Shown in pieces: positions 1 through 7,755 of a stretch of 30,541 bases of DNA. The first letter of the stretch is position 1, and each line of letters starts with the position of its first letter. The notes under the pieces were generated by a model. It worked only from the letters and a program-made list of their open reading frames with translations. It was not told the DNA's origin and ran no database searches. The translations under genes were made by a program, and so were the position numbers. The DNA is from CAYMUN01 sp964440265 (GTDB lineage Bacteria; Patescibacteriota; Saccharimonadia; Saccharimonadales; UBA4665), in NCBI GenBank assembly GCA_964440265.1, contig CAYTRU010000007.1:1-30541 (forward strand), in the 5' to 3' direction.

Positions 1-136
1 GCTGATGCCAGCAGATTTAATCTGAAAGTGATTCCAAGCTATTGATTAGAAAACGCTTAGTGATCAGCTACTAGGCCGACATGAAATGGTGACCTGTATC
101 TTTGTCAACCTGTTCTTCACTCGCTGTCTTCCTGGG

Positions 137-1459
137 CTAATCAGTGGACACCGGCGGCGGTATCGTAAGCGTCACGATATTGCTAAATGGCGAGGCATTA
201 CCTGCGTCATCAAGCGCCCGAACCTCATACTGATAACTCCGGCCCGGAACTACTACATTACTACCATAATCAGTCCAAACGCTTGAGCTGGCAGGAATAG
301 TAGCATAGAGCACATTATCTTTATAGATCTGGTAGCTCGTGACCCCTACGTTATCGGTAGATGGTTGCCAAGTAAGGCGCGGTATGTACGCGGGGAGCTG
401 GGGATTTCCCGGCTTCAATACAGTCCCCGTCAAGTTGGTGGGACTCGTAGGAGGCAGCACATCACCAAAACTCTTAAGATACGGGCTATCGGCTAAGTCG
501 GGACAGGCAGGATTTGAGTGATCATAGTAGTCATCGTGACCAATGTCGAGGTATCTGGGATCCCACGGCGCAGAACCGCTATACATTAAATCTTGTGGCT
601 CAGGGACATGACCAGCTGCAATGTGATGCGGAGCACAAGTAGCCACAAAGCCAAACGCATGTACTAGATCGTGCAACATAGCAAACTCCCAGTACCCCAT
701 ATACCCTGTACCAAGCGTATTGCTACCGCACGTCGGAGAGTTAGGTGGTGTACCTTGCAAATACATCACTGCCGTTTGGCCTGGCACTATGGGAGGCCAC
801 GCTGCCCCACCGCATGAATAAGTACTGCCTCCATCGTAGTACACTGCATAAATTTTACCTGACTGAATCAGGCCAGCTGCCTTTAAATCCTTCTCGACCT
901 CTTGGCTGACATAGGACCCCGAGGCTTTTATCTGGGCATCTGTGCGACTCAGCCGAAAGAAGGTAATATCGAGGCTGCCGTTAGACTCATCCATCCTCAA
1001 TTGCTGTGTACCACCGGTCGCCTGCTTAAACCATGCTTGGAAAGTACTGACTGATCTATCTATATTGCCATTTGTGTCATACGCATGGTCTACGCCGTCG
1101 CTGGGCAGCACATACAGAACCTGGACTTTCGCGCTGACAGTCTCATCTGGACGATTATATGTAACTCGGGGATTGGGTGATACAGGGGCTGAGGCAATGC
1201 TAGATGAGCCCTTCACGACAGTACTGCCTCCGTCTACGGTATTCACCGAATTAATGGAGTTAGGCTTTATTGACGCTGCAGTACTACCCGGTAAAAGCAC
1301 ACTGATCCCAAGGCTAGCAACTACTAGGACCACAAATACCATCTGTACACCGACACGAGTACGACGTTTTAGGCTAAGGGGATACCTGGAATTGTTGCTA
1401 GGCTGCACGGCTTCGAGTTTATCAGAATCTACCCTTCGGTTGTTACGCCTAAACATCAT
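137..1459 (-). CDS. Secreted metalloprotease-like protein with C-terminal fibronectin type III domain
   Basis: Predicted 440-residue envelope or secreted protein. An N-terminal basic stretch is followed by one hydrophobic segment (about residues 35-58), fitting an uncleaved anchor or signal peptide. The middle resembles actinobacterial/CPR proteins with a zinc-protease-like core: HDLVHAFG at residues 263-270, then CAPHH, DLMYSG and GHDDYY. The family normally has HExxH, but here the catalytic Glu is Asp (GAT), so activity is doubtful. The last ~100 residues form a fibronectin type III domain (LTW, DNVGVTSYQIYKD, YQYEVRALDDAGNAS). I chose the ATG at 1459, not the upstream GTG at 1480, because GGGAGAGAGG lies five bases before it. 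It has its own strong promoter at the end of truB. The fold assignment rests on motifs; the substrate is unknown. Confidence 0.8.
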   Translation of the reverse strand: MMFRRNNRRVDSDKLEAVQPSNNSRYPLSLKRRTRVGVQMVFVVLVVASLGISVLLPGSTAASIKPNSINSVNTVDGGSTVVKGSSSIASAPVSPNPRVTYNRPDETVSAKVQVLYVLPSDGVDHAYDTNGNIDRSVSTFQAWFKQATGGTQQLRMDESNGSLDITFFRLSRTDAQIKASGSYVSQEVEKDLKAAGLIQSGKIYAVYYDGGSTYSCGGAAWPPIVPGQTAVMYLQGTPPNSPTCGSNTLGTGYMGYWEFAMLHDLVHAFGFVATCAPHHIAAGHVPEPQDLMYSGSAPWDPRYLDIGHDDYYDHSNPACPDLADSPYLKSFGDVLPPTSPTNLTGTVLKPGNPQLPAYIPRLTWQPSTDNVGVTSYQIYKDNVLYATIPASSSVWTDYGSNVVVPGRSYQYEVRALDDAGNASPFSNIVTLTIPPPVSTD

Positions 1460-1494
1460 AGTCGCCTCTCTCCCTATCACAGATTAGTGCTTGC

Positions 1495-1524
1495 ATACTA
1501 GACTAATTTACTAGAGGCTGTCAA
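1495..1524 (-). promoter_or_regulatory. Sigma-70-type promoter for the FN3 protein gene
   Basis: Reading the minus strand, TTGACA (1519-1524) is followed after 18 bases by TAGTAT (1495-1500). The -35 box overlaps the truB stop codon at 1521-1523. The expected transcription start lies near 1488, leaving a short leader with the Shine-Dalgarno site. Confidence 0.6.
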
Positions 1525-2210
1525 ACACCAATCTGTCGCACATAGGCCAGCAAATTGGAATCTTTCGCGGCTACAGCATCCTGCAAAGAGAATACACCTA
1601 CCGCTGTGCGCCGGAGAGCAGTCGTGTAAGCGCCAGTACTTAGAGCTTCGCCAATATCGGTGACAAGCGTGCGGATATAGGTGCCAGAGGAGACCTGAGC
1701 CATTAGCCCGACCTCTGGGTACAGGTAATTGGTGATTTCCAGTTGGTGAATAGTAGCGGGACGAGCGGCAAGCGTGACTTCCTGGCCAGCCCGAGCCAAT
1801 TGGTAGGCCCGCTGACCGTTCACCTTAATAGCCGAATAGGCCGGAGGCACCTGCTCTATTTGGCCCCTAAAACGTGCTACAGCTTCCTGGAGAGTTGTTA
1901 AATCCGGAGTAGTATTCGATACGAGGGTGATTTCGCCTTCCGGATCACCCGTGGAGGTGGTTTGACCGAGCCGGATGGTTGCTTCGTAGGTTTTGTCTAG
2001 CTTGCTAAATTCCCCGGCGCGCCGGGTGTAGTCTTTGCCGATTAGTAAGACCAGCAGGCCAGTAGCAAACGGGTCGAGCGTGCCGGTGTGCCCGACTTTT
2101 ACTGCTTTCGGCTTTTTGCCTTCAGCGGCAGCCACGATGCGGCGCACATAGTTCACTACATCAAAACTGGTCCAGCCAGCTGGTTTATCAACTAATAACA
2201 GGCCTTGCAT
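1521..2210 (-). CDS. truB: tRNA pseudouridine-55 synthase TruB
   Basis: Makes pseudouridine 55 in the T-loop of tRNAs in the cytoplasm. The family signatures are clear: LLVDKPAGWTSFDVV at the N-terminus, GHTGTLDPFATGLL with catalytic Asp46, the Tyr-containing PPAYSAIKVNGQRAYQLAR segment, and SSGTYIRTLVTDIGEAL near the C-terminus. At about 229 residues it is shorter than E. coli TruB (314) and lacks the C-terminal PUA-like extension, as in other compact bacterial versions. The ATG at 2210 matches the usual N-terminus (weak AGGG just upstream). A TTG at 2234 preceded by TAGGAG is an alternative that would add eight residues. It lies just downstream of the DHH-like gene on the same strand, a pairing common in bacterial nusA-infB-rbfA regions. 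Confidence 0.95.
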   Translation of the reverse strand: MQGLLLVDKPAGWTSFDVVNYVRRIVAAAEGKKPKAVKVGHTGTLDPFATGLLVLLIGKDYTRRAGEFSKLDKTYEATIRLGQTTSTGDPEGEITLVSNTTPDLTTLQEAVARFRGQIEQVPPAYSAIKVNGQRAYQLARAGQEVTLAARPATIHQLEITNYLYPEVGLMAQVSSGTYIRTLVTDIGEALSTGAYTTALRRTAVGVFSLQDAVAAKDSNLLAYVRQIGV

Positions 2211-2274
2211 GATCCCTAAAGTGTAACCGAACAATTGCTCCTAAAGAAGCATCGCGTAGCAGCCACCTGCTGGT

Positions 2275-4245
2275 CTACTGAGGCGGATTGGGGTTACCAA
2301 ACTGGAATGGAATTGGCGGTGGCACCGGTGGTGGCGCAGCCGGATCCGTAGCCTGCGGATTAGACACAGGTGCGGGATTACTACTGGGTGGCACATAAGG
2401 ACTCATGGTGTCGTTAGCTGGAGGAGGGGTCAAGGGCAAAGGTTCAGGATTCGGCGTGAATGGTGGAAAACCAGCAGGTGGTTGGCTGGAAGGATTATCC
2501 ATAGGTGGCACAGCAGGTGGTGGCGAAGGGTCAAAGGCCGTAGGCAGCGGCGCAGGTGTAAACGAAGAGGGCTCTGACGGTTGGTAAGGTGGCGGAACGG
2601 AAGCAGCCTCTGGGTGCAGGTCGCCGGCAAACGGCTGAGCACCTAAGGCTTGGATCGGTTCCTGCGTTTCAACTCCAGAGACTGTGCCGTCGTTTAACGC
2701 CCTATTCACCTCATCGCGAGCCTCGCTCAGATCTTCTGCCTGGGCAGTATCGGCTGGATTCTTTACGGAGTCTTCAAGCTCTGCCAGACTACCGCCAAGA
2801 TTGTCTGAGCCATCATCGGCAGAGATAGTGGGAGCACTAGCCTCAAACTCGTCAACCAGTGTCGGCACGGCGGCCGTGGACAGCGGCTTGGAACGCCGTT
2901 TGCGCTTCAGCAGTGTTTGATCCTTTGAACCGCCTGATAAGGGATCCATAGAGGGATCAAGCTGATCGCGCTGACTATTCGCTGTCAGCATACCACCTAG
3001 GGTGGGTGGTTCGGTTATTAACTTGGAGCCGGATGATAGGCTACTTATGGGATTAATGGCTTCGGTTGTTTCCAGTTCAGCCCCGGACTCACTGCCTTGC
3101 TCGCCAGCCGCTTCAGCTGGTACATCTAGATTGGCTGGCTGAGTATCGTTTCCCTCACTAGGTAGGGGAAGCTCTAGAGACTCTGCCGGCTCATCCGTTT
3201 TCATGGTATCGTCACCCTGCGGCGGCGAATTATCTTGTGATGATTCTTGTGATAATCCGTCACTGGCACCATCTGAATTGCCATCAGCCGTATCATCGAC
3301 AAGTTCAGCTTCGGGCGCTTGGTCGTCAGCCCCTTTGCCTTTGCCCTTGCGGGCCTTGCCTTTTTGTTTGTCTTTATGATTAATCTCGATGACACCGTCA
3401 CCTGGTGCAGCTGGTCCTTCACTCGGCTCTCCTGCTGCTGCTTCATCACCCGCTTCGTCTACGGGTACTTCACTTTTGGTAGATGGTGGTATCAGTTCCG
3501 GAGTTTCCAGTTTAGTCACCACTAGTTGCTGATTGGCACCAGCAGACATCAGCAGCGCGCTGGTGCTCATAGTCTGGGAAGTAGTTTTATGATTGCTGAA
3601 GCGTTCGGTTTCGGCAATGATGCCAGTCAGCAAAGCCGTAGCTATCTGCTCATCGAGTAGCTCAGGATCATCATCCAGAAATTGCATCAGGTCGGTGACA
3701 AGTTCACACAAACTACTCGCTCTTGGCTCATGCCAGTTAATGGCACCCAAGCCTCCTTCAGGCGTAGTATTGATGCTAGTGATAGTGGCATCATGCAAAA
3801 TGCGACCGTGGGCCGTAATAGCTTCGTCCAGGTCTTCTTGCAGATGTACACCTAGCGTCACTACCACATCAACATTGAAATCGCCTTGCGTAAAAGCCAG
3901 GTCGGCTTTCGTGATAGAAGTCTTATAGGGCGTGATAAAGATCCGCACCACGCTGTCTTCGACTTTATAGCGCAGTTTGTCGGCCTTGGATTTGTCGAGA
4001 GAGATGATAAAGTCCCGTAGCGAATCGGTCGTCTTTTCCAAGGTGTCTTCGGGCTGTAAAAATTCTAGTGTCGAGGGCACCTGACCACTAAAAACAGCCG
4101 CAGCGTGTTTGCCCTGTTTATTTAGTAGGAGTGTGAGGGCAATACAACTGGCTAACTGATCGATCGAAGGGTCACGGCTAACAGTTACTAAGATATTATT
4201 AGCATTTCTAAGTTTGTCGGCGAGCTGAGCCTTGGCATCGTCCAT
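2275..4245 (-). CDS. Degenerate DHH-family phosphoesterase-like protein with long disordered tail
   Basis: A 656-residue protein in two parts. Residues 1 to ~245 resemble the DHH/NrnA (oligoribonuclease/pAp phosphatase) fold: an N-terminal VSRDPSIDQLAS segment where active enzymes have HxxPDxDxxGS, and AETERFSNHKTTSQT matching the conserved ETxxFxxxxTT region. The metal ligands look eroded: the first motif keeps one Asp and the DHH triplet is replaced near HDATITSINTT. The remaining ~410 residues are acidic, then Ser/Pro/Gln-rich, ending in a proline-rich tail, and look intrinsically disordered. The ATG at 4245 is preferred over TTG 4251. The position upstream of truB matches the usual location of nrnA-like genes. 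Catalytic activity is doubtful; a scaffold or RNA-binding role is possible, but this is inference. Confidence 0.8.
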   Translation of the reverse strand: MDDAKAQLADKLRNANNILVTVSRDPSIDQLASCIALTLLLNKQGKHAAAVFSGQVPSTLEFLQPEDTLEKTTDSLRDFIISLDKSKADKLRYKVEDSVVRIFITPYKTSITKADLAFTQGDFNVDVVVTLGVHLQEDLDEAITAHGRILHDATITSINTTPEGGLGAINWHEPRASSLCELVTDLMQFLDDDPELLDEQIATALLTGIIAETERFSNHKTTSQTMSTSALLMSAGANQQLVVTKLETPELIPPSTKSEVPVDEAGDEAAAGEPSEGPAAPGDGVIEINHKDKQKGKARKGKGKGADDQAPEAELVDDTADGNSDGASDGLSQESSQDNSPPQGDDTMKTDEPAESLELPLPSEGNDTQPANLDVPAEAAGEQGSESGAELETTEAINPISSLSSGSKLITEPPTLGGMLTANSQRDQLDPSMDPLSGGSKDQTLLKRKRRSKPLSTAAVPTLVDEFEASAPTISADDGSDNLGGSLAELEDSVKNPADTAQAEDLSEARDEVNRALNDGTVSGVETQEPIQALGAQPFAGDLHPEAASVPPPYQPSEPSSFTPAPLPTAFDPSPPPAVPPMDNPSSQPPAGFPPFTPNPEPLPLTPPPANDTMSPYVPPSSNPAPVSNPQATDPAAPPPVPPPIPFQFGNPNPPQ

Positions 4246-4432
4246 ATGCAATTTTCCAGTTTGTTATTGTTTTGATGTTTTCGTAACTTCTTCTTTGAGC
4301 CTACCATAAAAGCTCATGCTTGTCTAGCACTTTTACTAGTATATTTTGCATATCTGGTGTCCATCTGATATAGTCACTGGCGAAACTACTAAAAAGCGTC
4401 GGCGTGACGCGATAGAAGATAGAAGGAACTGT

Positions 4433-4768
4433 ATGCCCATCATTAAATCAGCCAAAAAGCGTGTCCGTACTGCGAGTAAAGCCGCCGTGCGTAATAGCAA
4501 AACTAAGCGCAGTCTAAAAGATGCTTTCAAACTTTTTACTAAAAGCCCGTCGGCCGCTTCCCACGGTAGTGCGCAGAGTAACCTCGACAAAGCCCTTAAA
4601 AAAGGCGTTATCCACAAAAACAAGGCCGCCCGACTGAAGAAGCAAACGGCGGCCCGGGCCAAAGCCGCAGGCGTCAAACCGACCAAAGCTGTTAAGAAAG
4701 CTGCTCCAGCGAAAAAAGCCGCTGCAAAAAAGCCTATCGCCAAGAAGTCTCCTGCCAAAAAGAAGTAA
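4433..4768 (+). CDS. rpsT: 30S ribosomal protein bS20 with Lys/Ala-rich C-terminal tail
   Basis: Primary 16S rRNA-binding protein of the small subunit. The start MPIIKSAKKRVRTASKAAVR is the typical S20 N-terminus, followed by the helical basic core (LKDAFKLF, LDKALKKGVIHKNKAARLKKQ). At 111 residues it is about 25 longer than the common 85-90. The extra C-terminal part is a low-complexity Lys/Ala/Pro tail resembling histone H1-like sequence. The ATG at 4433 is preceded by AAGGA at a spacing of about five bases; upstream in-frame ATGs lack this and the S20 N-terminus. It converges on holA, a neighbour of rpsT in many bacteria. Confidence 0.95.
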   Translation: MPIIKSAKKRVRTASKAAVRNSKTKRSLKDAFKLFTKSPSAASHGSAQSNLDKALKKGVIHKNKAARLKKQTAARAKAAGVKPTKAVKKAAPAKKAAAKKPIAKKSPAKKK

Positions 4769-4839
4769 AGCCTCCAGCTTGTTTTAGGCCTGCTCCTCAT
4801 TTTGTGTGCCAAAGCCGTTCGCTTCAAATTTTAAGACTT

Positions 4840-4903
4840 GGTATAGGTGTTTTATGAGCGTGCAAAATCAGCTGTGCTTTATACCTCTTTTTTAAAACGC
4901 TCA
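4840..4903. terminator. Possible bidirectional terminator between rpsT and holA
   Basis: This lies between two convergent genes. TGAGCGT (4855-4861) pairs with ACGCTCA (4897-4903), and GGTATA (4840-4845) with TATACC (4880-4885), the latter followed by a T-rich run. The two pairings are interleaved and the loops are long, so this is only suggestive. Confidence 0.3.
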
Positions 4904-4939
4904 AAAACTCGGGCAGTGTCTCTACTCAGAATCCAGTGT

Positions 4940-5860
4940 TTATTGTGCCAGGGTCAGGAGATAATGCGGCAGGGCTTCGTCAGGATCCAGTGGAGTGCGT
5001 TTGGTTTTGAGGTCAATTGCTAAAAGATCCCTAACCAGCTCTTTTAACTTAGCGAGCGTCAGGTGGCGAGCAAGCGCGACACTTTTATTGACAACATAGG
5101 GATTGATCTTGGCTTCGCTGGTAATCTGATCGATAGTACGGTCATTGGCTGTTTTGATAATGGCGATGATGTGAAGCTGCCAGGCTAGCATAGCTATAAT
5201 TTGTGTAGGTTCGACTTTTAGAGCGCGCTGCTGCCCATAAAGATCCAGAGCATGTTTGGCGTGGCCAGCAAAGGCTGCTTCCAGTAGCTGAAAGATGGTA
5301 CTCTGCGGTGCTACATCTGTGAGTAAATTTATTGTTCGGCGAGTTATGGTTGGATCGTACAGCAGCAGCTTATCCAGCTCATTGCATAAAAGTTGTTGGT
5401 TAGCGCCTACCCGATCTACCAAATAATGGGCATCAGCTGAGCTCAGTGTACCCCCTTGGCCCGTAGCGGTCAGCGTCAGCCAACTTTCCAAGGCTCGACT
5501 GTCGAGCTCTGGAAAGTATCGAAAATCAGTAGCTTGCTTCAGAAACTTATAGTAGCTAAGCCGCTTATCAAGCTTTGGTTCGATGATTACCAGATCGGTA
5601 GTTTCGGGGAGGTTATCTAATAATTGTTCAACTTGCTCGATGAAAGTTTTATTAGTACTCGGCGTCCGTAGCACCACCATTTTTTTATTCGCTAAGAATG
5701 GCAAGCTGGTTAAGGCTTCGCTGATTTTGGAAAATGCAGCCTCTGGGCCATCCAGCCGTTCCAGCGCCAGCTCGCCATATTCAGCAACGAAGATATCTAT
5801 AAGACGACGCAGTTCATGCCGTAAACCAAAACTATTTTCACCACTAAGCGTCACAACCAT
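4940..5860 (-). CDS. holA: DNA polymerase III delta subunit
   Basis: Clamp-loader subunit that opens the beta sliding clamp. The 306-residue length and architecture fit HolA: an N-terminal nucleotide-binding-like fold starting MVVTLSGENSFGLRHEL (family pattern LxGxxxxL), a middle part with KKMVVLR and TTDLVIIEP strands, and a helical C-terminal collar domain containing LLCNELDKLLLY and AMLAWQLHIIAIIKTA. Like other delta subunits it lacks a functional Walker A. The ATG at 5860 has no Shine-Dalgarno site, but TACAAT ends six bases upstream, suggesting a leaderless transcript. A perfect inverted repeat lies just upstream. Confidence 0.93.
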   Translation of the reverse strand: MVVTLSGENSFGLRHELRRLIDIFVAEYGELALERLDGPEAAFSKISEALTSLPFLANKKMVVLRTPSTNKTFIEQVEQLLDNLPETTDLVIIEPKLDKRLSYYKFLKQATDFRYFPELDSRALESWLTLTATGQGGTLSSADAHYLVDRVGANQQLLCNELDKLLLYDPTITRRTINLLTDVAPQSTIFQLLEAAFAGHAKHALDLYGQQRALKVEPTQIIAMLAWQLHIIAIIKTANDRTIDQITSEAKINPYVVNKSVALARHLTLAKLKELVRDLLAIDLKTKRTPLDPDEALPHYLLTLAQ

Positions 5861-5866
5861 GCAGCT

Positions 5867-5872
5867 ATTGTA
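5867..5872 (-). promoter_or_regulatory. -10 hexamer abutting the holA start
   Basis: TACAAT on the minus strand ends six bases before the holA ATG. No good -35 box or ribosome-binding site is visible. Transcription would start at or beside the ATG. Confidence 0.4.
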
Positions 5873-5885
5873 TAGCTTTTTACAG

Positions 5886-5906
5886 AAAATTACGGTCCGT
5901 AATTTT
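5886..5906. repeat. Perfect 21-base inverted repeat between the small-peptide gene and holA
   Basis: Arms AAAATTACGG and CCGTAATTTT surround a single central base. It covers the stop codon of the 59-residue peptide gene and lies 14-20 bases upstream of the holA -10 hexamer. It could be an operator for holA or an AT-rich terminator for the surface operon; the sequence does not decide. Confidence 0.7.
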
Positions 5907-6069
5907 GTACACCGTAGCCAGGCTCCTCACTACTTTTAGGCAACTCCTCATTTGTCAGCATACCTAAGAGGGCCGATATCCCAAATAATGAAGCAAAGCT
6001 AGCCAGAACTGTTAGCACAAACTGCTGGCGCGTCATCTCTTTTTGCAATAACTTATCAAGTCTCGACAT
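5890..6069 (-). CDS. Small membrane-associated peptide (59 residues), Saccharibacteria-type
   Basis: An intact frame from ATG 6069 to TAA 5890 encodes 59 residues: a charged start MSRLDKLLQKEMTRQQFV, a hydrophobic segment about residues 18-37 (LTVLASFASLFGISALLGML), an acidic linker and a Gly/Tyr-rich end (GYGVQNYGP). I recognise this layout (MTRxxFL-like entry, one hydrophobic helix, Gly-Tyr tail) from short uncharacterised Saccharibacteria proteins often near envelope genes, but no function is known to me. It is the last gene downstream of the WxL-like surface genes. No Shine-Dalgarno site is evident. The reading frame and the recognised layout are the main support. Confidence 0.65.
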   Translation of the reverse strand: MSRLDKLLQKEMTRQQFVLTVLASFASLFGISALLGMLTNEELPKSSEEPGYGVQNYGP

Positions 6070-6152
6070 AGATCTTTTTGGTCTCTCAACTTCTTTGATA
6101 CAGCTTATGCTGAAATACGGATTCTGTCAATAAGTCTTTACTGTTTGGGCAG

Positions 6153-6776
6153 TTAGTTTGTTACTGCAGTGTAAGTAACTTGCGTGGTGTAAGAGCCATT
6201 GATGACACTGGTATTAGCGCAGACACCATACCATACCTGCACGTTGACCGTCGGATTAGCTGCTGTAGAAGTGTTGGCAATTGTATTAGCTGTCAGGTTA
6301 CTTGCGGGTGTACCGGCAAATAGCACACTGCTAGGGCTCACATTTGTACCTGCCGAAGTTGGTCCGGCACCAAAGCTACCGGCACCGTCTACGCGATAGC
6401 CCCAAGCGTTAGGTGTCAAAGTGGTAGGGCTAGCAAAGGTACCGCTGGTGGCACTTATGCTATAAGCGCCGTTGATCAGTGATGTATTGGTGTTACTATT
6501 GGCTAAAGTAAGCGAAAAACCGTTGGAATTATCTGTAAAAACAGCAGCTACATCACTCTGAATGGTACAAGCACCACCGGACGTTGGTGTAACATTTAGG
6601 CTGAGGTTACCATTACTGCTGAGGGTGATACTACAGCTGCTGTACTGGCAGGAGCCATACGTACCGCTGCTGTAATTAATGGCCAACGCTGGGAGCGTGA
6701 ATACCATGATCAGCGGGACCAAAATGGTACACGCAGGTACTAGTAGCTTATGCATGATTAATTTTCGTTTCACCAC
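6153..6776 (-). CDS. WxL-like secreted surface protein, Cys-containing paralogue
   Basis: About 207 residues with a basic N-terminus and a signal peptide ending near LPALA. The mature part is Ser/Thr/Asn-rich beta-sheet-like sequence with the same landmarks as its two upstream paralogues: NGFSLTLA, AWGYRVDG...FGAGPTS, VQVWYGV and a final GSYTTQVTYTA. Unlike them it has several Cys (YGSC, SSCS, GACT, YGVC), which could form disulfides. The overall layout resembles small WxL-domain proteins of Gram-positive Csc clusters. The start is uncertain: tandem GTG codons (6776, 6773) follow a weak GAG, with an ATG at 6755 lacking a site. It follows the DUF916-type gene by 12 bases. Role in surface attachment is inferred. 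Confidence 0.78.
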   Translation of the reverse strand: MVKRKLIMHKLLVPACTILVPLIMVFTLPALAINYSSGTYGSCQYSSCSITLSSNGNLSLNVTPTSGGACTIQSDVAAVFTDNSNGFSLTLANSNTNTSLINGAYSISATSGTFASPTTLTPNAWGYRVDGAGSFGAGPTSAGTNVSPSSVLFAGTPASNLTANTIANTSTAANPTVNVQVWYGVCANTSVINGSYTTQVTYTAVTN

Positions 6777-6788
6777 GATTTTCTCAGG

Positions 6789-7733
6789 TCAACCTTCTTG
6801 AGTATCAATGACTTTTTTAAGCTTCTGGGTCTTTTTGGTGCGTTTAATGCGACGTATGCCATAGCGGAGTATCAGTAATAGTAGCAAGACGATTACAATA
6901 ATGAGTAGGACGATTCTGGCTGTTTGCGACAGTACCAATATATATTTTGTAGGCAGGACTTCAGTCTTACCTAATACAGTTACGGTGCCACTGACCTTAA
7001 ATAGGCCAATGCTCGGCGTATGAGGCCAAGACACGGGAATCTTACGGATAGTCTGGGGCAGAATAACCTTCTTGGTGTTAAGCGTATACTTGGCGCCGCC
7101 AAAGATATCTTGTACCTTGATGTCGACGGTCGAGGTATAGTGTGTACCGCCGCTGTTCTCTAGTCGCGCCATGGCTGTCAGTGGAGGTTTTTGTAGCCAG
7201 CTTGATTGCCAGCTAGCAAGTTTACCTTTTTGCGTAACTGGCCCAGCAACTTGTAAGTAAAAAACTTCGCCGACTCGTTCGATCAGTATAATGCCTGAGT
7301 TCCCGGTAGTTTGTTTGGGTTTTTTAGTCTGTGCAAAGGCTACGGCATAGTAGCCACCTGGTGGCGTGTTTGGCGGTACGCTCAGCTTGTAGGTAACCGT
7401 GGCAGACTGACCGGGCTGCAGAGTACCTCCGGTTGTAGAAAATTTCAGCCAACTAGCCACATCTGGCTTACCGGGGAGTGCTATAAAACTCGGATCGTAG
7501 TCTTCATTTTTAACTGAGTAGTCGGCACTGTAGACTGTGAAATCATAGCCGCCATCACCTTGATTGACCACCTGAAAGTTGCCGGTACTAGTCTGGCCAG
7601 GTTTCACGACAAGCGGTGCAGACGTAGGAGTTAACGTCAATGTTTGCTTAGCTGCATGGGCCACATTTTTACTGCCCAACACCAAGGCCAGAATGAGTAT
7701 AAACGCTATAATGTGTAGGTGTTTTTTGGTCAT
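6789..7733 (-). CDS. DUF916/WxL-interacting-type surface protein, membrane-anchored
   Basis: A 314-residue exported protein with a signal peptide (about residues 1-28, ending AHAA), two immunoglobulin-like beta domains, one C-terminal transmembrane helix (about residues 270-292) and a short basic cytoplasmic tail (RRIKRTKKTQKLKK). The segments LVVKPGQTSTGNFQVVNQ, YDPSFIALPGKP, WLKFSTTGGTLQPGQSATV and PPNTPPGGYYAVAFA match the pattern of DUF916/WxL-interacting proteins, which in Firmicutes bind peptidoglycan and hold WxL proteins at the surface. It sits between three WxL-like genes, the composition of a Csc cluster. A GAGGA site lies ten bases before the ATG at 7733. Function is inferred from family and context. 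Confidence 0.82.
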   Translation of the reverse strand: MTKKHLHIIAFILILALVLGSKNVAHAAKQTLTLTPTSAPLVVKPGQTSTGNFQVVNQGDGGYDFTVYSADYSVKNEDYDPSFIALPGKPDVASWLKFSTTGGTLQPGQSATVTYKLSVPPNTPPGGYYAVAFAQTKKPKQTTGNSGIILIERVGEVFYLQVAGPVTQKGKLASWQSSWLQKPPLTAMARLENSGGTHYTSTVDIKVQDIFGGAKYTLNTKKVILPQTIRKIPVSWPHTPSIGLFKVSGTVTVLGKTEVLPTKYILVLSQTARIVLLIIVIVLLLLLILRYGIRRIKRTKKTQKLKKVIDTQEG

Positions 7734-7755
7734 AGTTAGTATGTCCTCATGCCTC

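Noticed and set aside
1..45. Open frame from the window edge ending in TGA at 43-45, possible end of an upstream plus-strand gene
   Set aside because: Only 14 codons with no recognisable motif; this length occurs often by chance.
942..1487. 181-codon plus-strand frame opposite the FN3 protein gene
   Set aside because: No protein-like motifs, and the opposite frame has a clear domain, signal segment, promoter and ribosome site.
2405..3525. Several plus-strand frames (for example 2405-2587, 3319-3525) opposite the DHH-like gene
   Set aside because: Low-complexity antisense of the Pro/Ser/Asp-rich tail; no start signals.
4336..4827. Hydrophobic 163-codon minus-strand frame opposite rpsT
   Set aside because: It is the antisense of the Lys/Ala-rich S20 gene, which yields Phe/Leu/Ala-rich translations artificially.
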